Shown: positions 44,241 through 52,490 of the stretch, piece after piece | How positions within the stretch are numbered: position 1 is the stretch's first letter | Layout: each line of letters begins with the position of its first letter | DNA from: REEB481 sp964586595 | Lineage (GTDB): Bacteria > Bacteroidota > Bacteroidia > NS11-12g > UBA955 | Assembly (NCBI GenBank): GCA_964586595.1 | Contig: CAZPHB010000014.1 | Coordinates: 1-64,000, forward strand | Direction of reading: 5' to 3' | DNA length: 64,000 nt | Made by a program: the position numbers and the translations under genes | The notes under the pieces: model-generated | The model's input: the letters and a program-made list of their open reading frames with translations, nothing else | What the model was told of the DNA's origin: nothing | Database searches by the model: none

Positions 44241-44846
44241 TCAGCGCAGCCAAAGCACCAGCAATGCTGCTGTGGCGCCGCACAGGCTCCCGGCGAACAA
44301 TTCGGCAGCACTGTGTGCCTTCAGCACAAACCGCGATGCAAGGATTAAAACCCATAATCCGGCCATAAGCCACACGGAAATTTCCTGGGTTGTTCCTGTG
44401 GAAAGGTAAACGAACAGGGCACTGCCCGCCGCCGCGTGGGCGCTCGCTTTGTTCACTCTTAAATTAAGTGGCAGCAGCAACAGGAGGCACCCGGCATTCA
44501 GCCACAGAAAATGATAAACCTGACTTCCCTTGCCAAAAACCTGCAGCCACTCCATCCCCAGAGCAAAGACAATGAACCAGCATAATGAAACTGCATACAC
44601 CAGGTTTCTTTCTGTGCGCACCGACAACAGATAACTGCCGATGTGGCCCTGCCGCTTCAACAAAAACAGCAACAAAACCGGGATCAACAACAGCCCCGAA
44701 AACAGCCACCATTGTGGAAGGATAAAGGGGCCGCGTTGCCATGGATGCTGTTCTTGCGCCCACAGAAAGGCAGGAAGCCCCCAGCCAAGCAACAAGGGGT
44801 GAAAAAGGCCGCTGATCAGCCAGGCCGGGGCCTGTATCCATTTCAT
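44241..44846 (-). CDS. Divergent PAP2-like membrane protein
   Basis: A 201-residue protein with about five hydrophobic segments. NKASAHAAAGSALFVYLS and SRFVLKAHSAAELFAGSL line up with the PAP2 PSGH and SRxxxxxHxxxD regions, though the first reads SAH and the last Asp is Glu, so phosphatase activity is uncertain. PAP2 enzymes recycle lipid pyrophosphates such as undecaprenyl-PP. Start at ATG 44846. Gap of 49 bp to the enoyl-CoA hydratase gene on the same strand. Confidence 0.65.
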   Translation of the reverse strand: MKWIQAPAWLISGLFHPLLLGWGLPAFLWAQEQHPWQRGPFILPQWWLFSGLLLIPVLLLFLLKRQGHIGSYLLSVRTERNLVYAVSLCWFIVFALGMEWLQVFGKGSQVYHFLWLNAGCLLLLLPLNLRVNKASAHAAAGSALFVYLSTGTTQEISVWLMAGLWVLILASRFVLKAHSAAELFAGSLCGATAALLVLWLR

Positions 44847-44916
44847 TGCGGCAAAATAAGCAGGGCAAACGTGCATTCATGCAGTTATTGATGGTGGATG
44901 GCTAATTTCGCGGGTT

Positions 44917-47241
44917 ATGAAAGTTGCCTACAACTGGCTGCGTTCCCTGGCCGATTTCAAGGCTTCTCCGGCAGAGCTGGATTCCCTGCTCACCCGCGCC
45001 GGGCTTGAAGTAGAACATGCCGAAACCTGGCAATCGGTGCGCGGTGGATTGCGCGGACTTGTCATTGGAAAAGTGCAGGATGTACAACCGCATCCCAATG
45101 CCGACCGCCTGCGCTGTACCTTGGTGGACGTTGGCAGTGGTGAACTGTTGCCCATTGTGTGTGGCGCTTCCAATGTGGCCGTTGGTCAGAAAGTGGTTGT
45201 GGCTCCCGTTGGAACAGAGTTACATCCATTTCAAGGCAATACTATTGAAATCAAAGAGGCCAAAATTCGCGGCGAACGAAGCTGCGGCATGCTTTGCGCA
45301 GAAGACGAAATCGGTTTAAGTAGCGCACATGACGGCATCATGGTTTTGCCCGATGATGCACCCATTGGTGCTGCCTTTGCCGATTATCATGGGGTGGCGG
45401 AAGATGTGGTGCTTGATATTGGCCTTACGCCCAATCGCGGCGATGCCGCTTCCCACCGTGGCATCATCAGGGAACTGAAAGCCCATCTTCCGGTTGCTGA
45501 AACACACATCACGCTTCCTGAACCTGAAGGCGCCAGCCAACTGCAGGTGCAGGTGGAACATCCTGATTTGTGTTCGGTATATATGGCCTTGCCCATCAAT
45601 GGGATACAGGTAAAACCCTCACCAACCTGGCTTAAAAACAGGCTCTTGAGTATTGGCCTTAATCCCATCAACAACATCGTGGATGCCACCAATTTTGTGC
45701 TCCACGAAACCGGTCAGCCCATCCATGCTTTTGACCGTGCCAAGATTGCCGGATCAACCCTTGCGGTGCGACTGGCAGGGGAGGGTGAAACTTTACGCAC
45801 CCTCGACAAACAGGAACGCAAAATGAAGGGCGGAGAATTGGTCATTGCAGATGAAATCCAATTGCTTGCCTTGGCGGGTGTTTTTGGCGGATTGGATTCC
45901 GGCGTAGCCGAAGAAACCACTGCCATCGTATTGGAAAGTGCCTGTTTTCATCCGGGATTGGTCCGCAAAACAGCGCGTACACATGGACTTTCTACCGATG
46001 CGTCTTTCCGTTTTGAACGCGGCACCGATCCTGATGCATGCATGCAGGCGCTCTTGCGCACCGCCGGATTGATCATAGAGCTGGCTGGTGGCACATTGGA
46101 TGGCAGTCCTGCGGTTTATGAACCGCCGCGCGAACCACGTTTGCTCCTGCTGCGCGATCGTTTTCTGCAAAAAATCAGTGGCATCAGCATCCCCAGAAAG
46201 CGCGTGCTGGATATTTTGGAACAGCTGGGGATGAAACCTGAAGAACAGGCGGAAGGCATCCAGGTGCAGGTTCCTTCCTGGAGGCACGACATCAGTCTGG
46301 AAATAGATTTGGTAGAAGAAGTGCTTCGTGTTTACGGATATGACGAAATTCCCATGCCGGGCAAAATGCAGTTTTCGCTTCATTCCGGAAACGGCCACCG
46401 CCGCCGCGAAGCCGAACTGCGCATGCGCGAGTACCTGACCGCACTGGGTTTTCACGAAATGATGAGCAACAGCCTTACCGCTGCTGCGCATTATCCGGAG
46501 GCGCAACAGGCCTCGTTGGTGCGCCTGAGCAATCCATTAAGCAGTGATTTGGATGTGATGCGCGGAACCCTGGTATATCAAGCGCTGGAAGCAGTGGCCT
46601 ACAACCGCAACAGGCAAGGCAGCAGAATTCGATTGTTTGAGTTGGGTAAGGTATATCAACGCCAGGCTGCTGAGCACACAGAACATTGGGAATTGATTGT
46701 GGTTGCTGCAGGCGACCGTTGGCCGGAAACCTGGGAACTTCCGCAAAATCCTACCGGGCCCTATGACCTCAAGTCGGCAGTGGCGGGATTGTTGCGCAAG
46801 CTTGGAGTTTCGCAGTTCATTCCCGAGGTGCGCATGGCTGCAAAGCAGGAGCTGGAACGTTTCGGAATCAACACTCCGGTTTATTATGCTGTATTGCCTT
46901 GGGATCAATTGGTGGAGGAGGCCCAACAAAAGCCATTCGCCCTGAAGGAGCCGTCCAGGTTTCCACTGATGCGCCGCGACCTGAGCATGGTGCTTCCCGC
47001 TGGCTGCACGTATCCTCAAATTGAAGCATTGGTTGCTTCACTGGAAAGCCCCATACTTCGTGATTACCGACTTTTTGACGTGTACGAGGGAAAACCATTG
47101 GAACCCGGACAAAAATCCTATGCGATCGGATTCCGTTTTGGGTTGGATGAGCGCACCCTTACCGATTTGGAATGTGATCAGGTGATGCAGCAGCTGATGC
47201 AACTTTTTGAGCAGGAATTAAAAGCACAGGTGAGGCGCTGA
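44917..47241 (+). CDS. pheT: Phenylalanine--tRNA ligase beta subunit
   Basis: A 774-residue PheT. The N-terminal EMAP-II-like tRNA-binding domain (residues ~40-155, with KVQDVQPHPNADRLRCTLVD), B3/4 editing domain, B5, the catalytic-like core and a C-terminal ferredoxin-fold anticodon-binding domain (PSRFPLMRRDLSMVLP to the end). Works with PheS, encoded elsewhere. A TAATTTCG box at 44903-44910 lies 7 bp before the ATG. It starts a run with a coiled-coil gene, zapA and rny. Confidence 0.96.
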   Translation: MKVAYNWLRSLADFKASPAELDSLLTRAGLEVEHAETWQSVRGGLRGLVIGKVQDVQPHPNADRLRCTLVDVGSGELLPIVCGASNVAVGQKVVVAPVGTELHPFQGNTIEIKEAKIRGERSCGMLCAEDEIGLSSAHDGIMVLPDDAPIGAAFADYHGVAEDVVLDIGLTPNRGDAASHRGIIRELKAHLPVAETHITLPEPEGASQLQVQVEHPDLCSVYMALPINGIQVKPSPTWLKNRLLSIGLNPINNIVDATNFVLHETGQPIHAFDRAKIAGSTLAVRLAGEGETLRTLDKQERKMKGGELVIADEIQLLALAGVFGGLDSGVAEETTAIVLESACFHPGLVRKTARTHGLSTDASFRFERGTDPDACMQALLRTAGLIIELAGGTLDGSPAVYEPPREPRLLLLRDRFLQKISGISIPRKRVLDILEQLGMKPEEQAEGIQVQVPSWRHDISLEIDLVEEVLRVYGYDEIPMPGKMQFSLHSGNGHRRREAELRMREYLTALGFHEMMSNSLTAAAHYPEAQQASLVRLSNPLSSDLDVMRGTLVYQALEAVAYNRNRQGSRIRLFELGKVYQRQAAEHTEHWELIVVAAGDRWPETWELPQNPTGPYDLKSAVAGLLRKLGVSQFIPEVRMAAKQELERFGINTPVYYAVLPWDQLVEEAQQKPFALKEPSRFPLMRRDLSMVLPAGCTYPQIEALVASLESPILRDYRLFDVYEGKPLEPGQKSYAIGFRFGLDERTLTDLECDQVMQQLMQLFEQELKAQVRR

Positions 47242-47531
47242 TGGACCACTTGCAGGAACGACTGGAACGCATTGGACGACAAATTGAAGGTTTGTTGGCG
47301 GAGCGCAGTCGTCTGCATAAAGAGCTGGAACAGGCCAAGCAGCGCATTTGGGCGCTGGAACAGCAGGCAGAACAACATCGGGAAGACTTAAATCAGCGGG
47401 ATGAATCAATTAAATTGCTTAAACTTGCAAAGGTTTTACAACCTGAAGGTGTTGATCGGAAAGACATTAAATTGAAGATCAACGAACTGATAAGGGAGAT
47501 AGACCGATGTATCGACGTGCTGAATGCATAA
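47241..47531 (+). CDS. Coiled-coil protein upstream of zapA
   Basis: A 96-residue protein made of one long heptad-patterned helix (residues 1-65: LQERLERIGRQIEGLLAERS, then HKELEQAKQRIWALEQQAEQ) and a short C-terminal part (KINELIREIDRCIDVLNA). The ATG overlaps the pheT stop by one base (TGATG). Similar small coiled coils precede zapA in many Bacteroidota. A ZapB-like partner of ZapA is a plausible inference. Confidence 0.75.
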   Translation: MDHLQERLERIGRQIEGLLAERSRLHKELEQAKQRIWALEQQAEQHREDLNQRDESIKLLKLAKVLQPEGVDRKDIKLKINELIREIDRCIDVLNA

Positions 47532-47534
47532 GAT

Positions 47535-47825
47535 ATGGAACCCGATGAATACATACCCATCCGCATTGTACTGGCAGAAAGGCCCTATGTGCTGAAAATC
47601 CGCAGGAATGAGGAAGCGTATGTTCGCCGTGCAGCAATGCTCATGCAGCGCAATCTGCAAGAGGTTAAAGCCCAATATTCCCTCAAAGATGATCAGGACG
47701 CACTTGCCCTGGTTACCCTTGATGTGGCCACAGATATGGCCCGACTGAACATCCGCAAGGAAGAACACAATCAATCGCTGGAACGGGCGGTCAGTCACAT
47801 GGAACAGCTGCTCAACATCGTCTGA
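47535..47825 (+). CDS. zapA: Cell division protein ZapA
   Basis: A 96-residue ZapA: N-terminal beta-hairpin domain (YIPIRIVLAERPYVLKIRRN) followed by a long coiled coil, and the LALVTLDVATDMARL segment. ZapA crosslinks FtsZ filaments at midcell. It starts 3 bp after the coiled-coil gene and sits 61 bp ahead of rny, a common Bacteroidota order. Confidence 0.9.
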   Translation: MEPDEYIPIRIVLAERPYVLKIRRNEEAYVRRAAMLMQRNLQEVKAQYSLKDDQDALALVTLDVATDMARLNIRKEEHNQSLERAVSHMEQLLNIV

Positions 47826-47886
47826 ACCATAGCTTATACAGAATCCCGTCGTTACATCCTTAAACACATAAAAAAGGAGTTACGAA

Positions 47887-49434
47887 ATGACTGTACAAAT
47901 CATCTTGTTTGTCGCCGTAGGCCTCATCGCCGGCGGTGGGTTAGGATTTTTTATATCCAACCTGTTGCAAACGAAAAAAAGCGAAAACCAAGCCCAGCAA
48001 ATCATCCGTGAAGCCACGCAACAGGCTGAAAACATCAAGAAAGACCGGATCCTTGAAGCAAAAGAGAAATTCCTTCAGTTGAAGGCCGAACACGAAAAAG
48101 AAGTGAACCGCCGCACCCAGGAACTGTCCACTGCTGAAAACAGACTCAAACAGAAAGAACAGAGCCTCGATCAGCGCATTCAAAATGCCAAATCCAGGGA
48201 GGAAGAAGTTGAAAAACTGAAGCACAAGCTGAACCAGCAAAACGATGTACTTGCCGTGAAACGCCAGGAGCTCGAAACCCAGCGCGAACAGCAAATCAAG
48301 GCACTGGAAAAGATTGCGGGTCTTACTCAGGAAGACGCCAAAGAGCAGATGCTTGAAACCATCCGCGCTACTGCCCAAACGGAAGCGCTTCAGGTGGCCA
48401 AGAACATCCTCGACGAAGCGAAAGTGAGTGCCACCCGCGATGCCAAACGAATTGTGCTGCAAACCATTCAGCGCACAGCAGCAGAAGAGGCCATCGACAA
48501 TACCGTTACGGCCGTTGCCATCGAAAACGATGAAATCAAAGGACGGATCATCGGAAGGGAAGGACGGAACATCAAAGCCTTTGAAGCTGCTACCGGAGTG
48601 GAAATCGTGATTGACGATACGCCTGAAATGGTCATGCTGAGTTGCTTTGACAGCGTGCGCCGCGAAGTGGCGCGCCTTGCACTGCAGCGCCTGATCGCCG
48701 ACGGAAGGGTGCATCCTGCACGTATTGAAGAAGTGGTGGAAAAAACCCGCCGCGAAATTGAAGAAGAAGTACTCGCCTGGGGCGAACGTACGGTGATTGA
48801 CCTCGGCATCACCGGGTTGCATCCTGAACTGATTCGCTACGTAGGAAGAATGCGTTTCCGCGCTTCATACGGACAGAATCTCCTGAAACACAGCCGTGAA
48901 GTGGCGCGCCTCTGCGCTACCATGGCCGCAGAAATGGGCCTGAATCCGAAAATGGCAAAGCGCGCCGGATTGCTCCACGATATTGGCAAAGTGCCTGATT
49001 TTGATGAAGAAACTCCGCATGCTTTGCTGAGTATGAAGCTGTGTGAGAAATATGGCGAGCATGCCGACATCTGCAACGCTGTTGGTGCACACCACGATGA
49101 AATTGAAATGAAAACCCTCATCGCGCCCATCGTGCAGGCCTGTGATGCCATCAGTGGCTCTCGCCCCGGTGCCCGTCGCGCAGATGAATCCTACATGAAA
49201 CGCATCAGCGACATGGAAACCATGGCCTTGGGTTATCCGGGCGTGGAAAGCTCCTTCGCCATCCAGGCCGGTCGCGAGCTGCGTGTCATCCTCAACGCCG
49301 ATAAAGTGACCGATGAACAGGCCGATACCATTGCCTTCGACCTGTCACAGCGCATCACCAAAGAGATGAAGTTCCCCGGACAAATCAAGATCACCGTCAT
49401 CCGGGAGAAGCGCTCTGTAGGCTTCGCCAAGTAA
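47887..49434 (+). CDS. rny: Ribonuclease Y
   Basis: A 515-residue membrane-bound endoribonuclease that starts mRNA decay. N-terminal TM (IILFVAVGLIAGGGLGFFI), a coiled coil up to residue ~200, KH domain (GRIIGREGRNIKAFEAATGV), and HD domain (HSREVARLCATMAAEM and LLHDIGKVPD). AAAAAGGAGTTACGAA before the ATG is one of the few recognisable ribosome sites in the window. Follows zapA. Confidence 0.97.
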   Translation: MTVQIILFVAVGLIAGGGLGFFISNLLQTKKSENQAQQIIREATQQAENIKKDRILEAKEKFLQLKAEHEKEVNRRTQELSTAENRLKQKEQSLDQRIQNAKSREEEVEKLKHKLNQQNDVLAVKRQELETQREQQIKALEKIAGLTQEDAKEQMLETIRATAQTEALQVAKNILDEAKVSATRDAKRIVLQTIQRTAAEEAIDNTVTAVAIENDEIKGRIIGREGRNIKAFEAATGVEIVIDDTPEMVMLSCFDSVRREVARLALQRLIADGRVHPARIEEVVEKTRREIEEEVLAWGERTVIDLGITGLHPELIRYVGRMRFRASYGQNLLKHSREVARLCATMAAEMGLNPKMAKRAGLLHDIGKVPDFDEETPHALLSMKLCEKYGEHADICNAVGAHHDEIEMKTLIAPIVQACDAISGSRPGARRADESYMKRISDMETMALGYPGVESSFAIQAGRELRVILNADKVTDEQADTIAFDLSQRITKEMKFPGQIKITVIREKRSVGFAK

Positions 49435-49443
49435 TCCTGCCGC

Positions 49444-50313
49444 ATGGACAGGCTGCTGGTGTACTGGAATCCAAAGGCCGGCGGCGGAAAAGCCATCCGC
49501 GTGCAGCAACTGGTTTGCCGCATCCTGAATCAGGAACAACATGTTTTTACCATTACCGAACGGGCTGCTGATGCAGCCCGTTTCGCTGAAGGCGGTTCAT
49601 GTACGATCATCGCCATTGGCGGCGACGGTACGTTTAACCACCTGATCAACCAATTGCCCTTGCGTAGCGATGTGGTCCTGCTGCCCATTTCGGCGGGATC
49701 AGGAAACGATCTGGCGCGCATGCTGCACCGAAACCTGCGTCCCGAAGAGCAATTGCGCGGTGCCCTGAAACAGGGAATACCTCAGCCGTTGGATGTTTGG
49801 GGCGTGAACGGCCACCGTTTTCTGGAAGCCTGCGGGATGGGTTTCGACGGCTGGGTGGCCTATAAAGCTGCAAACCTGGCGCGCTGGTTTCCGTCGCCTT
49901 TGCGCTACAGCCTCACGGTAGCCCGGTACATTTTTACCGCCAAACCTTTTCAGGCCAGGATGCTGGCCGACGGCAAGGAAGTCTGGAACGGCTCTTTGTT
50001 TATGGCTTCCGTAGGCAATGGCTTCTTTGCCGGCGGCGGTTATCGTTTGTGGCCCCGGGCGCAGGTACATGATGGCCTTATGGATGTGTTGCTGGTGGAA
50101 CCGATTCATCTGTTTCAGCGGCTGCTGTACGTTTTGCTGGTGCGCAGCGGTGCACACGTGCGCCTGCGCGTTACACGATATTTTCAGGCGTCACGGTTGG
50201 AACTGCATACCTCGAAGTCCATTCGGGTGCACACAGATGGTGAACCGCTCGAAGGCACTTCGTTTCTGTTGGAACGCGCAGGTGTCATAAGTTGCTTAGG
50301 CTCGGCTGTCTGA
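49444..50313 (+). CDS. Diacylglycerol kinase family lipid kinase
   Basis: A 289-residue lipid kinase. The nucleotide-binding GGDGTFNHLINQLPLRSD and the AGSGNDLARML segment are diagnostic for the DAGK catalytic domain; the C-terminal domain follows with SVGNGFFAGGGY and DGLMDVLLVE. It phosphorylates diacylglycerol or a related lipid at the membrane. It starts 10 bp after the rny stop and may share its transcript. Confidence 0.9.
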   Translation: MDRLLVYWNPKAGGGKAIRVQQLVCRILNQEQHVFTITERAADAARFAEGGSCTIIAIGGDGTFNHLINQLPLRSDVVLLPISAGSGNDLARMLHRNLRPEEQLRGALKQGIPQPLDVWGVNGHRFLEACGMGFDGWVAYKAANLARWFPSPLRYSLTVARYIFTAKPFQARMLADGKEVWNGSLFMASVGNGFFAGGGYRLWPRAQVHDGLMDVLLVEPIHLFQRLLYVLLVRSGAHVRLRVTRYFQASRLELHTSKSIRVHTDGEPLEGTSFLLERAGVISCLGSAV

Positions 50314-50401
50314 ACGGGTAATCCCGGGTTTGTGCTTGTGCAAAAAACCAAAGATTCACCGCAGCAGGAACTAGTAATTCATCTTTAATTTTCCAAGCTC
50401 A

Positions 50402-50845
50402 ATGGAACATGCATATTTAGAACGTGTAGCGCCGGAACGGCAGGCAGCCTTTCTGGAACTGTACCATGCCGTAAAAAGCCACATGCCGGCAGGCTTTCTG
50501 GAACATGAAGGTTCTTATGGAATCAATTTTTCTGTGCCCCTGGAAACCTATCCTCAGGGCTACCACTGCGATCCCAAAGAGCCGCTGCCGTTTGTCACCC
50601 TCGCTGCGCAGAAGAGTCACTTTGCGCTGTATCATATGGGTGTGTACGCACGTAAAGATTTGCTGGACTGGTTTACTGCGGAATATGAAGCACGTTACCA
50701 CCGAAAACCCGACATGGGCAAAAGCTGTATCCGCATGAAGAAATACGACAACTTGCCACTGGACCTGATTGGCGATCTATGCAGCAAGATGACGCCACAG
50801 GATTGGATTTCCTGTTATGAAGCGGCCTTCAGAAGCGGAAAGTAA
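50402..50845 (+). CDS. DUF1801 family protein
   Basis: A 147-residue protein whose C-terminal part, KSCIRMKKYDNLPLDLIGDL, and middle, PFVTLAAQKSHFALYHMGVY, fit the DUF1801 (YdhG-like) family, a small alpha/beta fold found in stress-related contexts. N-terminal ~45 residues (ERQAAFLELYHAVKSHMPAG) are helical. Single gene with its own start at 50402, 88 bp after the lipid kinase. No known reaction. Confidence 0.8.
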   Translation: MEHAYLERVAPERQAAFLELYHAVKSHMPAGFLEHEGSYGINFSVPLETYPQGYHCDPKEPLPFVTLAAQKSHFALYHMGVYARKDLLDWFTAEYEARYHRKPDMGKSCIRMKKYDNLPLDLIGDLCSKMTPQDWISCYEAAFRSGK

Positions 50846-50887
50846 ACCCAAGGACGGTATTTAGCCCTTCAAAGGTTCGAGCAACCT

Positions 50888-51439
50888 TTAAGGTTGTAAT
50901 TCTCCTTCCAGCGCATCGCTCAGGAGCGTGGGTGGTACCGCCTCTGTAGCTGGAACTGCCACTGGAGCACTTTTACCTTTTTTTAATTTGGCATGAATTG
51001 CCGGTTGCGCGTCGGGGGGTGCGGTGGCCAATGCTTTTGCCGCACTTCCCGGGGTGTAATTATTCTTCTCTCGAAGTTCCTTCAATACCTCAAACCACCG
51101 ATCACCCAAACAATCTTTCAGTGCGGTTTCTCTTTGTTCCACAGCTTTTTGCTGCAACTTAAGCCGTATGTTGGCATCCAATGGTTCAGCAAAAGCAAAA
51201 GAATCTAAATAGGAGCGGTTTAAATGCAGCAGACATTGAATTCGCTCAGCCTCTAATGTGCCGAAGTTGTTGTACATCCATTCAACATTGGCTTTGGCAC
51301 GGGCTTCGGTGCCGGGCTTTTGAACTTCAGTCTGTGGATTGGAGGGCACAGGCGGAACTGCCACAGGAACAACATCGTCCTGAGCATAGACAGAACATGG
51401 TCCGAGCATAATCAGCATGACGAAAACTAGCTGCTTCAT
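50888..51439 (-). CDS. Exported protein of unknown function
   Basis: A 183-residue secreted protein: start at 51439 gives MKQLVFVMLIMLGPCSVYAQ as signal peptide. The mature part is Pro/Val-rich near the start, then a helical middle (residues ~55-130) with an ELREKNNYTPGSA segment and a Pro/Ala-rich end. No domain recognised. It is codirectional with the esterase gene upstream, 33 bp away, so the two probably share a transcript. Confidence 0.6.
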   Translation of the reverse strand: MKQLVFVMLIMLGPCSVYAQDDVVPVAVPPVPSNPQTEVQKPGTEARAKANVEWMYNNFGTLEAERIQCLLHLNRSYLDSFAFAEPLDANIRLKLQQKAVEQRETALKDCLGDRWFEVLKELREKNNYTPGSAAKALATAPPDAQPAIHAKLKKGKSAPVAVPATEAVPPTLLSDALEGELQP

Positions 51440-51472
51440 AAGGCAAGTATAGCACTTGTGTTCCATATGCAT

Positions 51473-52411
51473 TCAATGGTGAGCATTGACGGCCCCAAGC
51501 ATAAAAGCCAAAGGTTGTCTGAGTCGGCGGCTCCAGTAATATTCGTTGTGCGCATGTCCTTCGAAGTACAGGCTCAGCCATTGTTTGCTGTCGAGTTTGT
51601 GGCTCAGAATCCGGTCGGCTTTCTGTTGCCACTCCGGGTACAAGCTGTCCAGGGTTTGATTGCCGCAGTCGAAATAGATATGGCTGTTTGCCCTCCGCAG
51701 GGATGAACTCTTTTTCTTTAGATAATGCAGAAACAATTCAGGAATTTCCCGGGGAGCATAGCTGATGCTGCCTGGCCAATGCGTTGAAATACAGGCTGCA
51801 GCGCCAAACACCTGGGGGTATTCGCAGATGGCGTACATGGAAATGAGGCCGCCAAAGCTCGAACCTGCGACCATCGTGTGTTTTTTGTCTGGCAAGGTGC
51901 GAAACTTCTGGTCGATGAGTGGTTTCAGTTGCTGTACCAAAAAGTTCAGGTAGGCATTGGAAACCAGGGCACCGCCAAATTGCCTGTGAATGCTGTCGCG
52001 TATGTGCTTGGGAAGCGCTTCGTAGCACGACTGTGGCCCATATTCCCTGCGTCTGTGCGGGCTGTTCCAGATGCCAACAACAATACAGGGCGGAAGGGTT
52101 CCTGTGCTGAGGGTGTCATCTATGTTCCAGGCATTCCCGCCATAAGCCAGTTTGGGGTCGAACAGATTTTGTCCGTCATGCATGTACAACACAGGAAATC
52201 GCCGTTGGGAATCCTGGGCATATTCCGGCGGCAGCCATACATCAACAGGCCGGGGCAGCAAATCCGGCCCACCCATGGAATCCAAACGGACGATGGTTCC
52301 GCGGGAAACCTGAGGAATAGCCTGGCCTGGTAATTTCATGGGCGGAATAATGAACAGAATGCAGCAACTCAAGAATACAGCTGCCTTTATTGGTTTCGTT
52401 TCCTTAGTCAT
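51473..52411 (-). CDS. Alpha/beta-hydrolase of the esterase D / Fes family
   Basis: A 312-residue exported hydrolase. The signal-like N-terminus is short (residues ~8-27, FLSCCILFIIPPMKL). The esterase fold shows VLYMHDGQNLFDPKL, the nucleophile elbow GSSFGGLISMYA, and later an acidic and a His-containing strand (YFEGHAHNEYYW) for the triad. This is the family of S-formylglutathione hydrolase, enterochelin esterase and feruloyl esterase; which of these is not decidable. Located upstream of the 50888-51439 gene. Confidence 0.8.
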   Translation of the reverse strand: MTKETKPIKAAVFLSCCILFIIPPMKLPGQAIPQVSRGTIVRLDSMGGPDLLPRPVDVWLPPEYAQDSQRRFPVLYMHDGQNLFDPKLAYGGNAWNIDDTLSTGTLPPCIVVGIWNSPHRRREYGPQSCYEALPKHIRDSIHRQFGGALVSNAYLNFLVQQLKPLIDQKFRTLPDKKHTMVAGSSFGGLISMYAICEYPQVFGAAACISTHWPGSISYAPREIPELFLHYLKKKSSSLRRANSHIYFDCGNQTLDSLYPEWQQKADRILSHKLDSKQWLSLYFEGHAHNEYYWSRRLRQPLAFMLGAVNAHH

Positions 52412-52490
52412 TTAACGCTGTTGTCATGAATGATACTTGTCAATAGTTAATTCAGAATACTTCACTAAACTTGAGGCACAAATTACTGCG

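Noticed and set aside
47826..47886. 6S RNA after zapA
   Set aside because: Only about 60 bp are available between zapA and rny, too short for a 6S RNA.
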